Below are positions 25,665 through 32,228 of a DNA stretch of 64,000 nucleotides, piece by piece. The position numbers were made by a program, and so were the translations under genes. Source of the stretch: JACRGC01 sp041305345 (GTDB lineage Archaea > Micrarchaeota > Micrarchaeia > Norongarragalinales > SBBD01); NCBI GenBank assembly GCA_041305345.1, contig JBFYLP010000002.1, positions 62,001 to 126,000 of the forward strand. Direction: 5' to 3'. Below the pieces are notes generated by a model that was not told the origin of the DNA, made no database searches, and was given only the letters and a program-made list of their open reading frames with translations. Positions within the stretch are counted from its first letter, which is position 1, and each line of letters begins with the position of its first letter.

Positions 25665-25682
25665 GTTCATACCCAACTGAAC
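25665..25682. repeat. GTTCA-N8-TGAAC inverted repeat
   Basis: GTTCATACCCAACTGAAC is 17 bases upstream (minus strand) of the ATG at 25648. On the minus strand it contains ATGAACAAGTGA, a three-codon mini-frame ending just before the Shine-Dalgarno of the gene. Confidence 0.75.
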
Positions 25683-25728
25683 TACCTCTTTTTCCCCTTT
25701 TCCGGCTTCTTGGCTGGTGAGGGGGGGA

Positions 25729-25785
25729 ATGAACGACACCCCAAAGGGGCAGCTATGTTTCCCCTACTCTTGTCACCACCACCAC
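25729..25785 (+). repeat. Palindromic element copy E1
   Basis: GACACCCCAAAGGGG ... CCCCTACTCTTGTCACC aligns with the copy at 48976-49022 and with the reverse complement of the copies at 29109 and 30247. Outer GACAC/TTGTC and inner GGGG/CCCC arms can pair. The element overlaps the last ten codons and stop of the lipoprotein gene (25753), so it has supplied a new C-terminus (VVVVTRVGET). Confidence 0.7.
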
Positions 25786-26361
25786 ATGATTTGGTTGCGT
25801 ATTTGAACTTTTCCTGTCCTCTGGCATCGCAGGTAATGAAAAGGGATCTTCGCTCACTCGAATTGAAACAAACTTGAGTGAATGAAGGCTTTTATCAAAT
25901 TCCCCCCAATATTTATAGACGTCCTGTTCGGTCCCGGCCAAAGCTATTTTGTATACGGATTTTCCTCGAATAAAATTGTAATTTTGTTCCCTATAAACCG
26001 CGCGCCCGACATTGACCATGTAGATGCGCTCCTTAATAAAAATTCCATTGATTTGAAATTTACTATTGCTATAGGCATCGTCGTCGTCGGCAAGCAATCT
26101 CGAGATCTCCTCAAAGTATTCCTCAGAGGTAATATTTGATGGCAGCGCAGACCAAGTGATCATAATCGATGCTTCTTTGCTGCCTGGGGGATGCCAGCCC
26201 AGGGTATTTGTACCCTCGATTTTAAAGATGTCTTCATCCGGAATAGCCACCCAACCTTGAAGTACATCGTAGGATAATTCGTCGTTGACAAAAACCGTAT
26301 TCTTTGGTGATGCGCAGCCTAAAAGCAAAATCGCGGAAGCTATGAATAAAAATTTGTGCAT
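25753..26361 (-). CDS. Predicted lipoprotein of unknown function
   Basis: A 202-residue protein with a lipoprotein signal (FLFIASAILLLGC; lipidated Cys at about residue 17). The body (ELSYDVLQGWVAIPDEDIFKIEGT ... SIMITWSALP ... YKIALAGTEQD) resembles PsbP/Mog1-like lipoproteins, but no function follows. The ATG at 26361 follows GGTGAAGA. The C-terminal ten residues are encoded by repeat element E1. Confidence 0.7.
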   Translation of the reverse strand: MHKFLFIASAILLLGCASPKNTVFVNDELSYDVLQGWVAIPDEDIFKIEGTNTLGWHPPGSKEASIMITWSALPSNITSEEYFEEISRLLADDDDAYSNSKFQINGIFIKERIYMVNVGRAVYREQNYNFIRGKSVYKIALAGTEQDVYKYWGEFDKSLHSLKFVSIRVSEDPFSLPAMPEDRKSSNTQPNHVVVVTRVGET

Positions 26362-26380
26362 TTTCTTCACCATTTCACTT

Positions 26381-26398
26381 GTTCATATAAGCATAAAC
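26381..26398. repeat. Degenerate GTTCA-N8-TAAAC repeat
   Basis: GTTCATATAAGCATAAAC is a weaker copy of the island's inverted repeat, upstream of the lipoprotein gene. On the minus strand it again includes ATGAACAAGTGA. Confidence 0.55.
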
Positions 26399-26399
26399 T

Positions 26400-26738
26400 T
26401 CACTTTTTTATTCTAATAATTCCATATGCTTCAGAAAAACAACCAAGACCAACGCCCAAAATGGGATTAGCAGAGAGATGCAACTCCGTAAATTTCAGGC
26501 CCCAAAAGATGAAAAATATTCCGCTTAAAATCAATATAATTGCATATGTCGTCCGGTTTGCCCTTTTTTGGGAAATTTGATTCAGGAAACCAGCGAGAAT
26601 GATATCGGACCAAAGCCAAACGGATGCTAACCCACATAATTCCCCTGCAAAACCCGGCAAGAATAAACCCAGAAAAAGGGTTCCAAATGCGGCAGCCAGT
26701 TTCATCTGCATTTTTTTCTCTTTTAACAAATTTGCCAT
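26400..26738 (-). CDS. Small membrane protein, paralogue of the gene at 24304-24645
   Basis: A 112-residue protein with three or four hydrophobic segments. See the paralogue at 24304-24645 for the shared segments. Its stop codon TGA lies in the A-rich part of the leader repeat of the next gene. Function unknown. Confidence 0.65.
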   Translation of the reverse strand: MANLLKEKKMQMKLAAAFGTLFLGLFLPGFAGELCGLASVWLWSDIILAGFLNQISQKRANRTTYAIILILSGIFFIFWGLKFTELHLSANPILGVGLGCFSEAYGIIRIKK

Positions 26739-26748
26739 TGAATCACTT

Positions 26749-26766
26749 GTTCATACCTACCTGAAC
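26749..26766. repeat. GTTCA-N8-TGAAC inverted repeat
   Basis: GTTCATACCTACCTGAAC lies 10 bases upstream of the start of the gene at 26400-26738 (minus strand). Upstream on the same strand is the conserved tract GCCGGAAAAGGGGAAAAAG, also present in the copies at about 25690 and 27355. Confidence 0.75.
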
Positions 26767-26808
26767 TTCACTTTTTCCCCTTTTCCGGCTTCTCTGGTTC
26801 TAGCATTT

Positions 26809-27270
26809 TTAAGGAATTGTTTGATCGAAATTAACCCCGAGAGGTATTTCCAATTTTTTCATGTCAAAATCGGTTTCTTCAAGAAATTTCAGGAAACTGC
26901 GAATATCGAAAACGATTAACTCATTACTGATCCTTTTTCCGTCAACAACTAGCTCGATTTGGTAAAGTTCGCCCCTTGCATCCACATAGGGCCAATCGAT
27001 TTTCATTTTTTGGATACTTTTAAGCGGAATTGAAAAATTTCCGCAAATAAGCTCATTATTGACGACTTTCACAGGTTTGATCTCGTTTTCCCTTGTTCTC
27101 CAGAAGAGGAAATACAAAGCGAAAAGAACAACAATAAAAATGGTGGTCCGCAGGGGTACCCCCATCAAAAAAATTGCAAAGATTCCCCCGACCGCTATTA
27201 CTAAATATATTTTGTCTAGCCTTTCCTTGATTGGCTGCGGGTTATCGTTCCAATCAGCATTTTTCGCCAT
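26809..27270 (-). CDS. Membrane protein with PH-like C-terminal half, island family member
   Basis: A 153-residue protein (MAKNADWNDNPQPIKERLDKIY...) with two adjacent membrane segments (about residues 24-57), then IKPVKVVNNELICGNFSIPLKSIQKMKID, a strand-rich region like that of its neighbours at 25148 and 27409. It shares their leader GAAGTGATGTTTATGG. Function unknown. Confidence 0.6.
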   Translation of the reverse strand: MAKNADWNDNPQPIKERLDKIYLVIAVGGIFAIFLMGVPLRTTIFIVVLFALYFLFWRTRENEIKPVKVVNNELICGNFSIPLKSIQKMKIDWPYVDARGELYQIELVVDGKRISNELIVFDIRSFLKFLEETDFDMKKLEIPLGVNFDQTIP

Positions 27271-27329
27271 AAACATCACTTCACTATACCCAATATTGAC
27301 TTTTCTCCGGTTTCAGCTTCAAATAGGTG

Positions 27330-27347
27330 GTTCATACCTGCCTGAAC
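27330..27347. repeat. GTTCA-N8-TGAAC inverted repeat
   Basis: GTTCATACCTGCCTGAAC is about 60 bases upstream of the gene at 26809-27270. A second leader block (CCGGAGAAAAGT-A-ATATTG-GTATA type) lies between it and the gene; the same two-block order occurs ahead of the gene at 27409. Confidence 0.75.
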
Positions 27348-27408
27348 TTCACTTTTTCCCCTTTACCGGCTTCGTTAGGTGCTCGGATGGGGATGAACAT
27401 AAATTTTT

Positions 27409-28008
27409 TCAATCAATTTTTCCTTCTTTAATTAAAATTCCAACTGTTCCTAATTCTCGCCTAAAGCCAATATACTCATCGATTTCAGAATATCGGGCAT
27501 TATCTTTGCAAACTATTTTTGCCAACCGAGGCCGGCTATTTTCTAGCACAACATAATCAACAGATTTTAATGACACAAATATATATGGGGAATAGACCTC
27601 TTTGCCAAATTTATATAGGTGAACAAGAGGCGCCAGGAAAAACAGCCATGGGCTAGACAATTCATTTTTTCGCCTCATTTCCAATCCGTTCTCATAAATT
27701 CTGATCGGCTTAGGGTTAGTAATCCGCCAATAGAATGAAATTATCCAGGAAACGGCGTATCCTCCTAATAACCATGCTACGAAAAACGTATAAAGGAAAA
27801 AGCCGGGATGCGTAAATGTCCTTGGAATTGCTTCTCCTGCCTGCAAAAGTATACCGGGCGTATAAGGCGGTCCAACGGTTGCGTAAAAATTCAAATACAA
27901 CGAGGCTAAACCCGCTAAAAAATAGACCAAGGCACTAACGAGAACGGGCAAGGTAATGGTCCTATCCTGCCAAATTAGGTTTCCTTTTTCAGAATCAAAA
28001 TTTGCCAT
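27409..28008 (-). CDS. Membrane protein with PH-like C-terminal half, island family member
   Basis: A 199-residue protein with an extra region between its membrane segments (about residues 20-42 and 75-100) and then NPKPIRIYENGLEMRRKNE, the motif shared with 25148 and 26809. It begins MANFDSEKGNLIWQDRTITLP, close to the MVKTGKLLWKDHGFKLP start at 25648. It is the longest of the three. Function unknown. Confidence 0.6.
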   Translation of the reverse strand: MANFDSEKGNLIWQDRTITLPVLVSALVYFLAGLASLYLNFYATVGPPYTPGILLQAGEAIPRTFTHPGFFLYTFFVAWLLGGYAVSWIISFYWRITNPKPIRIYENGLEMRRKNELSSPWLFFLAPLVHLYKFGKEVYSPYIFVSLKSVDYVVLENSRPRLAKIVCKDNARYSEIDEYIGFRRELGTVGILIKEGKID

Positions 28009-28067
28009 AAACATCACTTCGCTATACTCAATATTAACTTTTCTCCGGCTTCAGCAGGAAATCCGTG

Positions 28068-28085
28068 GTTCACACCAATATGAAC
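28068..28085. repeat. GTTCA-N8-TGAAC inverted repeat
   Basis: GTTCACACCAATATGAAC overlaps the last codons of the gene at 28070-28456 (its KVKFILV end is encoded by the repeat) and lies about 60 bases ahead of the gene at 27409-28008. Confidence 0.75.
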
Positions 28086-28456
28086 TTCACTTTTTTCCCC
28101 CTATTGCTTCTGTTTTCAAGAAACAATGATCCTTGCGAGATAATGAAAGAAACCACCAACCAATACGCAAGGGTTAACAGGACACTTAAGGGGCTGGATT
28201 CGAGAATCGAAAGGAATAAGGGAGTTCCAACTCCCCCAAATGAAACGACATCCGAAAAAGGCCATAATAATCGATTTGGATGGGCTGAGATGAATCGCAC
28301 GGAATTGGGGGCATAAGTCTCTTTTGTCGCCGAATTAACAATATTGCCAATAGGTTGAATTTCTTCAGAAGATGTTGTATAACCAATTCCGGGAATATTC
28401 GCCAATATTAACAACACAATGAAACTACCTAAAAATATTATCATTTTATTATCCAT
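28070..28456 (-). CDS. Membrane protein of unknown function
   Basis: A 128-residue protein with one N-terminal helix (MIIFLGSFIVLLILANIPGIGY), a middle soluble stretch of about 50 residues, and a C-terminal helix (LLTLAYWLVVSFIISQ). GAGGCGA precedes the ATG at 28456. The last residues fall in the leader repeat. No family is recognised. Confidence 0.55.
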   Translation of the reverse strand: MDNKMIIFLGSFIVLLILANIPGIGYTTSSEEIQPIGNIVNSATKETYAPNSVRFISAHPNRLLWPFSDVVSFGGVGTPLFLSILESSPLSVLLTLAYWLVVSFIISQGSLFLENRSNRGKKVKFILV

Positions 28457-28711
28457 GGAATTCGCCTCGATTACCATTATGATATCTTGGTTAATAACTT
28501 TTCTCCATTCTCGCTACCCCGGCAATATAACGATCCCTCCGAAACCCCCAAATCTCATTCTTTTGGCATCAAGAGCTGGCTTAGGCACACCCGAGCCACC
28601 CCAGAATCTCCGACCATAGTAAAATGATGGAACCCTGACCTCCGGAAGGGTTTTTGGGCTAGGAATTGGTTACATCACCTTGAAACTGGTAAAGGTGGTT
28701 ATAGTGAGGTG

Positions 28712-29065
28712 TTATTTTAAATGATCAATTTCAAGTGGATAATCCTCAATTTCAAAATCATTATTTTCTAATAACTTGTTATAAGTCACTTTTACTTGTT
28801 TATCGCATTGCCTAATCTTTCGGTTCGACTCTCCAGCAACGACCAATACAACAACATAGAGAACTATTGCAAGAATTGTTTTAAGCCACCATAGATCATT
28901 CGGGAGTTGGAAGATTCCAAAAACGAATGCAGCCAATATCGCTAGTGCTTGTGTATAATTTCCAGTATGTAGGGAAATTTCAGCGATATAATATTCGTAT
29001 TGCATTTTTAGAATTTCATTTTCCGTAAAGTTTGAGTTTTTTCTTGTATTTACCTTTTTAGTCAT
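28712..29065 (-). CDS. Two-helix membrane protein of unknown function
   Basis: A 117-residue protein with a charged N-terminus (MTKKVNTRKNSNFTENEILK), two membrane segments (ALAILAAFVFGIFQL and LKTILAIVLYVVVLVVA) and a charged, acidic C-terminus. AAGGTGGGGG precedes the ATG. A TATA-like CTTAATTAG in repeat element E2 is about 50 bases upstream. The 233 bases between this gene and the one at 28070 hold no gene I can support. Confidence 0.6.
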   Translation of the reverse strand: MTKKVNTRKNSNFTENEILKMQYEYYIAEISLHTGNYTQALAILAAFVFGIFQLPNDLWWLKTILAIVLYVVVLVVAGESNRKIRQCDKQVKVTYNKLLENNDFEIEDYPLEIDHLK

Positions 29066-29084
29066 TTCCCCCACCTTTTCTTCA

Positions 29085-29102
29085 ATTCATATCTAATTGA
29101 AC
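29085..29102. repeat. ATTCA-N8-TGAAC repeat
   Basis: ATTCATATCTAATTGAAC is a near copy of the island's inverted repeat, 20 bases upstream of the ATG at 29065 (minus strand), just downstream of the TATA-like CTTAATTAG carried by element E2. Confidence 0.65.
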
Positions 29103-29108
29103 CCCGGA

Positions 29109-29172
29109 CTAATTAAGGGGGTTGGCGGCGACACGTGGAAGGGGGATATCCCCCTTTGGGGTGTCGTTCATA
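29109..29172 (-). repeat. Palindromic element copy E2 (64 bp, without 45-bp module)
   Basis: The element contains the perfect palindrome AAGGGGGATATCCCCCTT (29139-29156) inside outer arms CGACAC (29129-29134) and GTGTCG (29161-29166), so a long two-part stem can form. Base for base it matches E3 (30247-30355) apart from the latter's 45-bp insertion. It lies just 3' of hicA and carries the TATA-like box for the next gene, so it could act as terminator plus promoter. Confidence 0.8.
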
Positions 29173-29185
29173 CGCAGCAGAACCG

Positions 29186-29425
29186 CTATTTTTTACACAG
29201 TCTGATGAATTCGTCCCTTTCGATTCCGGCTTGCTTTAAAATGTCATTCAGTAATCCGGGCTTCAAATCCGCATTCCCGTGAATCGGAACAACGGTCACT
29301 AGAACCTCGACAATACTCCTTTTCTTCAGCCGGACATGGCTGCCTTTCTGTGCAACAATCGTAAAGCCCTGCTTAAGCAGGAATTTGATCATCTCCTTTC
29401 CGGAAGGGACCGGCAGTTTTGGCAT
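29186..29425 (-). CDS. hicA: HicA-family mRNA interferase toxin
   Basis: A 79-residue protein with the HicA fold: the GSHVRLKK segment holds the catalytic His, and VVPIHGNADLKPGLLNDILKQAGI is typical of the family. HicA cleaves mRNA and is neutralised by HicB, whose gene ends nine bases upstream, in antitoxin-toxin order. The pair is likely one operon. Confidence 0.92.
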   Translation of the reverse strand: MPKLPVPSGKEMIKFLLKQGFTIVAQKGSHVRLKKRSIVEVLVTVVPIHGNADLKPGLLNDILKQAGIERDEFIRLCKK

Positions 29426-29434
29426 TTGATCTCC

Positions 29435-29686
29435 TCAATTGCCGTTCTTCCGAATTTTTGAGGGAACAACAATAGTCGTAACAATCGGGTGGGAAAACTT
29501 CCTGCCTTTAAGCATCCTTTGAACATCTTCATCCTCCAAGTAAAGTTCTACTGCTTGCCTGAGATTGGCAAGGGCAGATTCGACACTTTTTCCCTGAGAG
29601 GCAACGCCTAATTCGGGGCAATGGGCAACATACCAATCGTCTTCTTTCTCAAGAACGGCCGAAAATTCTTCCATTAATTTGGGCAT
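29435..29686 (-). CDS. hicB: HicB-family antitoxin
   Basis: The 83-residue protein has the HicB partial-RNase-H-like domain (FSAVLEKEDDWYVAHCPELGVASQGKSVESALANLRQAVELYL). AAGGTGATC is four bases before the ATG at 29686; the open frame upstream (to 29770) begins at the leader repeat and is not needed. No C-terminal ribbon-helix-helix is seen, so repression of its own promoter is uncertain. Confidence 0.9.
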   Translation of the reverse strand: MPKLMEEFSAVLEKEDDWYVAHCPELGVASQGKSVESALANLRQAVELYLEDEDVQRMLKGRKFSHPIVTTIVVPSKIRKNGN

Positions 29687-29764
29687 ATGATCACCTTCCA
29701 GCATTATCGTTTGATTTAGCGGGAATAATAGCTTATCGCAATATTTTGCCCCACCTTTTCTTCG

Positions 29765-29782
29765 GTTCATACATGTATGAAT
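29765..29782. repeat. GTTCA-N8-TGAAT repeat with perfect 16-bp core palindrome
   Basis: TTCATACATGTATGAA (29766-29781) is a perfect palindrome. It lies upstream of hicB and overlaps the stop of the gene at 29782. It is the most symmetrical copy of the island's leader repeat. Confidence 0.7.
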
Positions 29783-30204
29783 CAGTTATTGACTATTACG
29801 ACACACCGATTCTCGATGCATTTCGGGTAGAAGTTGGGCTTATTCGGGCAGGCACCGTACATCTCAGGGGCGCAGGATGGCATGAAAATTGGTTTGCTCT
29901 TGTTTTGAGCGAACGCGCTGCAGCAAGAAAGGGACATGGTGCAATCCGCATCGGAATTGCAATGATCATTGCTGTAGGAAATGATTTTTGGACTGGGTGT
30001 TCCCACATTCCCTCCTTGATTGGCAATAATAGCCCCGGATGGTTCTGGCTTCACATCCCCGCCTTCATTCTCGGAAATGTTGTAAATTACGCCCGAGGGA
30101 TGGTTTACTTTTTCATTCGTTTTTTCAACATTCCAATTTAGTGAAATAATAATCAAAATAATTCCCAACAAAAGGACACCGGTGAAAATCGCCATCTTAT
30201 TCAT
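29782..30204 (-). CDS. Membrane-anchored Cys-rich protein
   Basis: A 140-residue protein with one N-terminal membrane helix (MAIFTGVLLLGIILIIISLNW), a linker of about 45 residues and a C-terminal domain with seven or eight Cys (HCNSDADCTMSLSCCSAF, then CAPEMYGACPN, KCIENRC). The CNSDADC pattern resembles small disulfide-rich extracellular domains found in bacteria and archaea. Probably faces outward. AAGGTGGGGG is before the ATG at 30204. Confidence 0.65.
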   Translation of the reverse strand: MNKMAIFTGVLLLGIILIIISLNWNVEKTNEKVNHPSGVIYNISENEGGDVKPEPSGAIIANQGGNVGTPSPKIISYSNDHCNSDADCTMSLSCCSAFAQNKSKPIFMPSCAPEMYGACPNKPNFYPKCIENRCVVIVNN

Positions 30205-30222
30205 TTCCCCCACCTTTTTCCA

Positions 30223-30240
30223 GTTCATATTGATTTAACC
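30223..30240. repeat. Degenerate leader repeat (GTTCA-N8-TAACC)
   Basis: GTTCATATTGATTTAACC, upstream of the Cys-rich protein gene and just downstream of the TATA-like CTTAATTAG of element E3. Only one half-site is intact. Confidence 0.5.
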
Positions 30241-30246
30241 GCCAAA

Positions 30247-30355
30247 CTAATTAAGGGGGTTGGAGGCGACCGTGAAGCATGCTTCGCGGTTCAGCAGACC
30301 CCAAGTCTGCGTGACACGTGGAAGGGGGATATCCCCCTTATGGGTGTCGTTCATA
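30247..30355 (-). repeat. Palindromic element copy E3 (109 bp, with 45-bp module)
   Basis: It equals E2 plus a 45-bp insertion at 30271-30315. The palindrome AAGGGGGATATCCCCCTT is at 30322-30339. The insert begins after GGCGAC and ends in GTGAC, so GAC is repeated at its ends. The insert itself can form two hairpins (GAAGCATGCTTC and CAGAC/GTCTG arms). The element lies 3' of the PIN-domain gene and 5' of the Cys-rich protein gene, as E2 lies between hicA and the next gene. Confidence 0.8.
30271..30315 (-). mobile_element. 45-bp inserted module, copy 1
   Basis: Read on the minus strand it matches the module at 48868-48912 at most positions: ACGCAGACTT, four variable bases, TCTGCTG, ACCGCGA, then a GCA-GC segment and GGTC. 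Same length in both places and absent from the sister copies E2 and 48976-49022. It looks like a miniature inserted unit, though no transposase is linked. Confidence 0.65.
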
Positions 30356-30369
30356 CAAGCAAGAACCAT

Positions 30370-30750
30370 TCATTTCACGAACTCCACATTCTTCAAGCCT
30401 TTAAATGCATCATCGCCAGTCAGGAATTTAATCCCTTTGGACCGAGCCATATAGTAGCCGAGGGCGTCAACGAATGAGATATTTTTATTCACGGATTTAC
30501 GGAGCTCCAATTTTACCTTGCAGGCTTCAATTAATGCCAATTTGGAGGGGATAAGCGCGTCTTCCATCAGCATTTCCTTAAGTTTCTCTGCGATTTCGGG
30601 CTGCCCTTTTGAAAGTAGTTTGTAATACGCTTCCGCTACATTGTAATCCGCAGTGATTACTTCGGAAACCTCGGTATAAATTGAGGCATAGTGGGGGCTT
30701 CCGAGTATCAATTCCAGAAGTGCATAAGTATCAAAGAAGTATTTTTTCAG
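30370..30750 (-). CDS. vapC: PIN-domain toxin (VapC-like), probable CTG start
   Basis: The PIN ribonuclease has four acidic residues: Asp in KKYFFDTYALLEL, Glu in YNVAEAYYKLL, Asp in ISFVDALGYYMA and Asp in FLTGDDAF. The first of these lies upstream of any ATG, so an ATG, GTG or TTG start would cut it off. The in-frame CTG at 30750 gives the complete 126-residue domain, and CTGA overlaps the stop codon of the antitoxin, like the usual ATGA coupling. The protein would cleave RNA when freed of the antitoxin. Confidence 0.85.
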   Translation of the reverse strand: MKKYFFDTYALLELILGSPHYASIYTEVSEVITADYNVAEAYYKLLSKGQPEIAEKLKEMLMEDALIPSKLALIEACKVKLELRKSVNKNISFVDALGYYMARSKGIKFLTGDDAFKGLKNVEFVK

Positions 30751-30962
30751 AAGTCATCCTCCTCGCGTAATTCATCCTTTATCTGCTGGGCATTCAAACC
30801 GAGATTCTTTCCAATGCCGAAAATTGACATGTAGTCCCTTTTTTGCACGACCTGGAGCTTGAGCTCCTGATTCTCTCTCAAATTCAGCTCCTTTGCCTCC
30901 TGTGCAGGGATCCGGCCGAAAAACGAGCCCCCGATCCGTTTAATTTTCAGGTTCACGTACAT
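30747..30962 (-). CDS. vapB: AbrB/VapB-like antitoxin
   Basis: A 71-residue protein with the swapped-hairpin AbrB DNA-binding fold (IKRIGGSFFGRIPAQEAKELNLRENQELKLQV) followed by a toxin-binding C-terminal region. It overlaps the toxin start by 4 bases. A TATA-rich run (ATATTAACTT and neighbours near 31005-31020) lies about 50 bases upstream, so the pair has its own promoter. Confidence 0.85.
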   Translation of the reverse strand: MYVNLKIKRIGGSFFGRIPAQEAKELNLRENQELKLQVVQKRDYMSIFGIGKNLGLNAQQIKDELREEDDF

Positions 30963-31019
30963 AGGAACACCTTGTTTAATTTGTTGTTATATTTGTTATA
31001 CAAGAAGTTATATATTAAC

Positions 31020-31349
31020 TTATGCTTGCATTTTTTCGGCTGTTTTTGAGGTGAATTTGCCCAAATAGTAGGTCAGGGTCACCGCAAGCGCGGTCACGAG
31101 CAGCGCGTACAGGAATTTTCCGGTGAGCGCGTCGCTGGTGCTCATGTACTGCCTGAAAAACGCCTGTATCGCCTCGTTCCACGCCAAGGCTGCGACCAAA
31201 GCGAGAGCCGAGGAGATCATCACAACTAGCTGCTGCCGTATCTGCTTATTGATCTCTTTCTGCTCCTCGATTATCCGCCTCAGCCGCTCTTTTTCCCTTT
31301 CGTGGATTTTGGCGAGCAGTTCCGGCTTGCCCCTTATCGGCATGGTCAT
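31020..31349 (-). CDS. Small membrane protein, DUF5654-like
   Basis: A 109-residue protein: a charged coiled-coil start (LLAKIHEREKERLRRIIEEQKEINKQIRQQ), then two membrane helices with ALVAALAWNEAIQAFF between them. The layout and this motif match a small archaeal membrane family (DUF5654, from memory). Function unknown. It ends 57 bases before vapB. Confidence 0.7.
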   Translation of the reverse strand: MTMPIRGKPELLAKIHEREKERLRRIIEEQKEINKQIRQQLVVMISSALALVAALAWNEAIQAFFRQYMSTSDALTGKFLYALLVTALAVTLTYYLGKFTSKTAEKMQA

Positions 31350-31355
31350 CCGGCC

Positions 31356-31571
31356 TCAGATCCTGCGTAAAATGATCGATAAGCCAATCATAATTAGAAG
31401 CAGCGGCCAGAACGGGAACGAGACTCCCTTCAGGTAGCCAAATGCAATGGCAAGTTCGAATGCGCCCCACCCGAGCAGGAAAAGGCCGAACCACAGCCCA
31501 AAACCGAACCTGCTTCTCCTCCCTAAAAACCATCCCCGGTTCCATTCAGTGTCAGATTCCCTCTCTTTCAT
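31356..31571 (-). CDS. Small membrane protein, two helices
   Basis: A 71-residue protein (MKERESDTEWNRGWFLGRRSRFGFGLWFGLFLLGWGAFEL...) with two membrane helices and a WPLLLIMIGLSIILRR end, as in DUF5668/LiaF-type membrane domains. An alternative start nine residues earlier exists. It lies six bases before the DUF5654-like gene, so the two are likely one transcript. Confidence 0.6.
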   Translation of the reverse strand: MKERESDTEWNRGWFLGRRSRFGFGLWFGLFLLGWGAFELAIAFGYLKGVSFPFWPLLLIMIGLSIILRRI

Positions 31572-31621
31572 TTGAATCACCCAAGTTTGGCAAATCAATT
31601 GTAAACGTTATATTCTCCTTT

Positions 31622-32089
31622 TTATTCAACCTTTTTTAACTTGCTTTGGGCCCTGTTCCTCCATAGAATTTGGTGGCTGTCAGAAGTTTTAACGAAAAAT
31701 TGCCCAACTTTTATCAGGAATTTCGGAAGCCCCTTCAATGCACTGCTTTCCACATTATATTGCCTCATGTAAGCAGGGGTCATTCCGGGCTGCATCAGTG
31801 GCTTGAAAGATTGGATGTCCTTTAGCAATTCCGACCTTTTCCGCTCATGATCCTCGAATTTTGTCGGGAGATGCAGGCCTGTATTTACACGCTTTAACAT
31901 TTCCCTCAAATCCACCTCCTTAAGTGCCGCGTTCATTGCCTTGATGTGCTTCTCCTCGGGATTGAACCTGCGGGGAAAATTACTAGGAAATGGGTGTGGC
32001 GTTCCGTTCGCCCTTTCACCGGGCAATATAATGTCAGCCAAGCGCCTTTTCTCGTGATCACGCAATTTGTTTGATTCGCTTGCCATCAT
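31622..32089 (-). CDS. Soluble protein of unknown function
   Basis: A 155-residue basic, Pro-rich protein, mostly helical (KHIKAMNAALKEVDLREMLKRVNTGLHLPTKFEDHERKRSELLKD). Start taken at the ATG after GGGTGTA. No family is recognised. It marks the edge of the AT-rich island; codon use beyond it returns to that of the housekeeping genes. Confidence 0.55.
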   Translation of the reverse strand: MMASESNKLRDHEKRRLADIILPGERANGTPHPFPSNFPRRFNPEEKHIKAMNAALKEVDLREMLKRVNTGLHLPTKFEDHERKRSELLKDIQSFKPLMQPGMTPAYMRQYNVESSALKGLPKFLIKVGQFFVKTSDSHQILWRNRAQSKLKKVE

Positions 32090-32228
32090 TACACCCATAT
32101 GGAAATGGAAACGGAGGTATTTAAAATCAGCGGAAACTTGACAGCCGATTCAAGCGATGCATCTTTTTTGGTGCCTTGGAAGCTGACGGAGCATTTGGGA
32201 GTTTCCCCGTATTATTGGCAATAAAAAG

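Noticed and set aside
29746..30141. 131-codon plus-strand frame inside the accessory island
   Set aside because: It runs antisense to the Cys-rich membrane protein, which has a Shine-Dalgarno and domain features; the plus frame has neither.
23514..32089. Accessory island as an integrated virus
   Set aside because: No integrase, capsid, terminase or attachment-site repeat at a tRNA was found; toxin-antitoxin pairs and repeats alone do not show a provirus.
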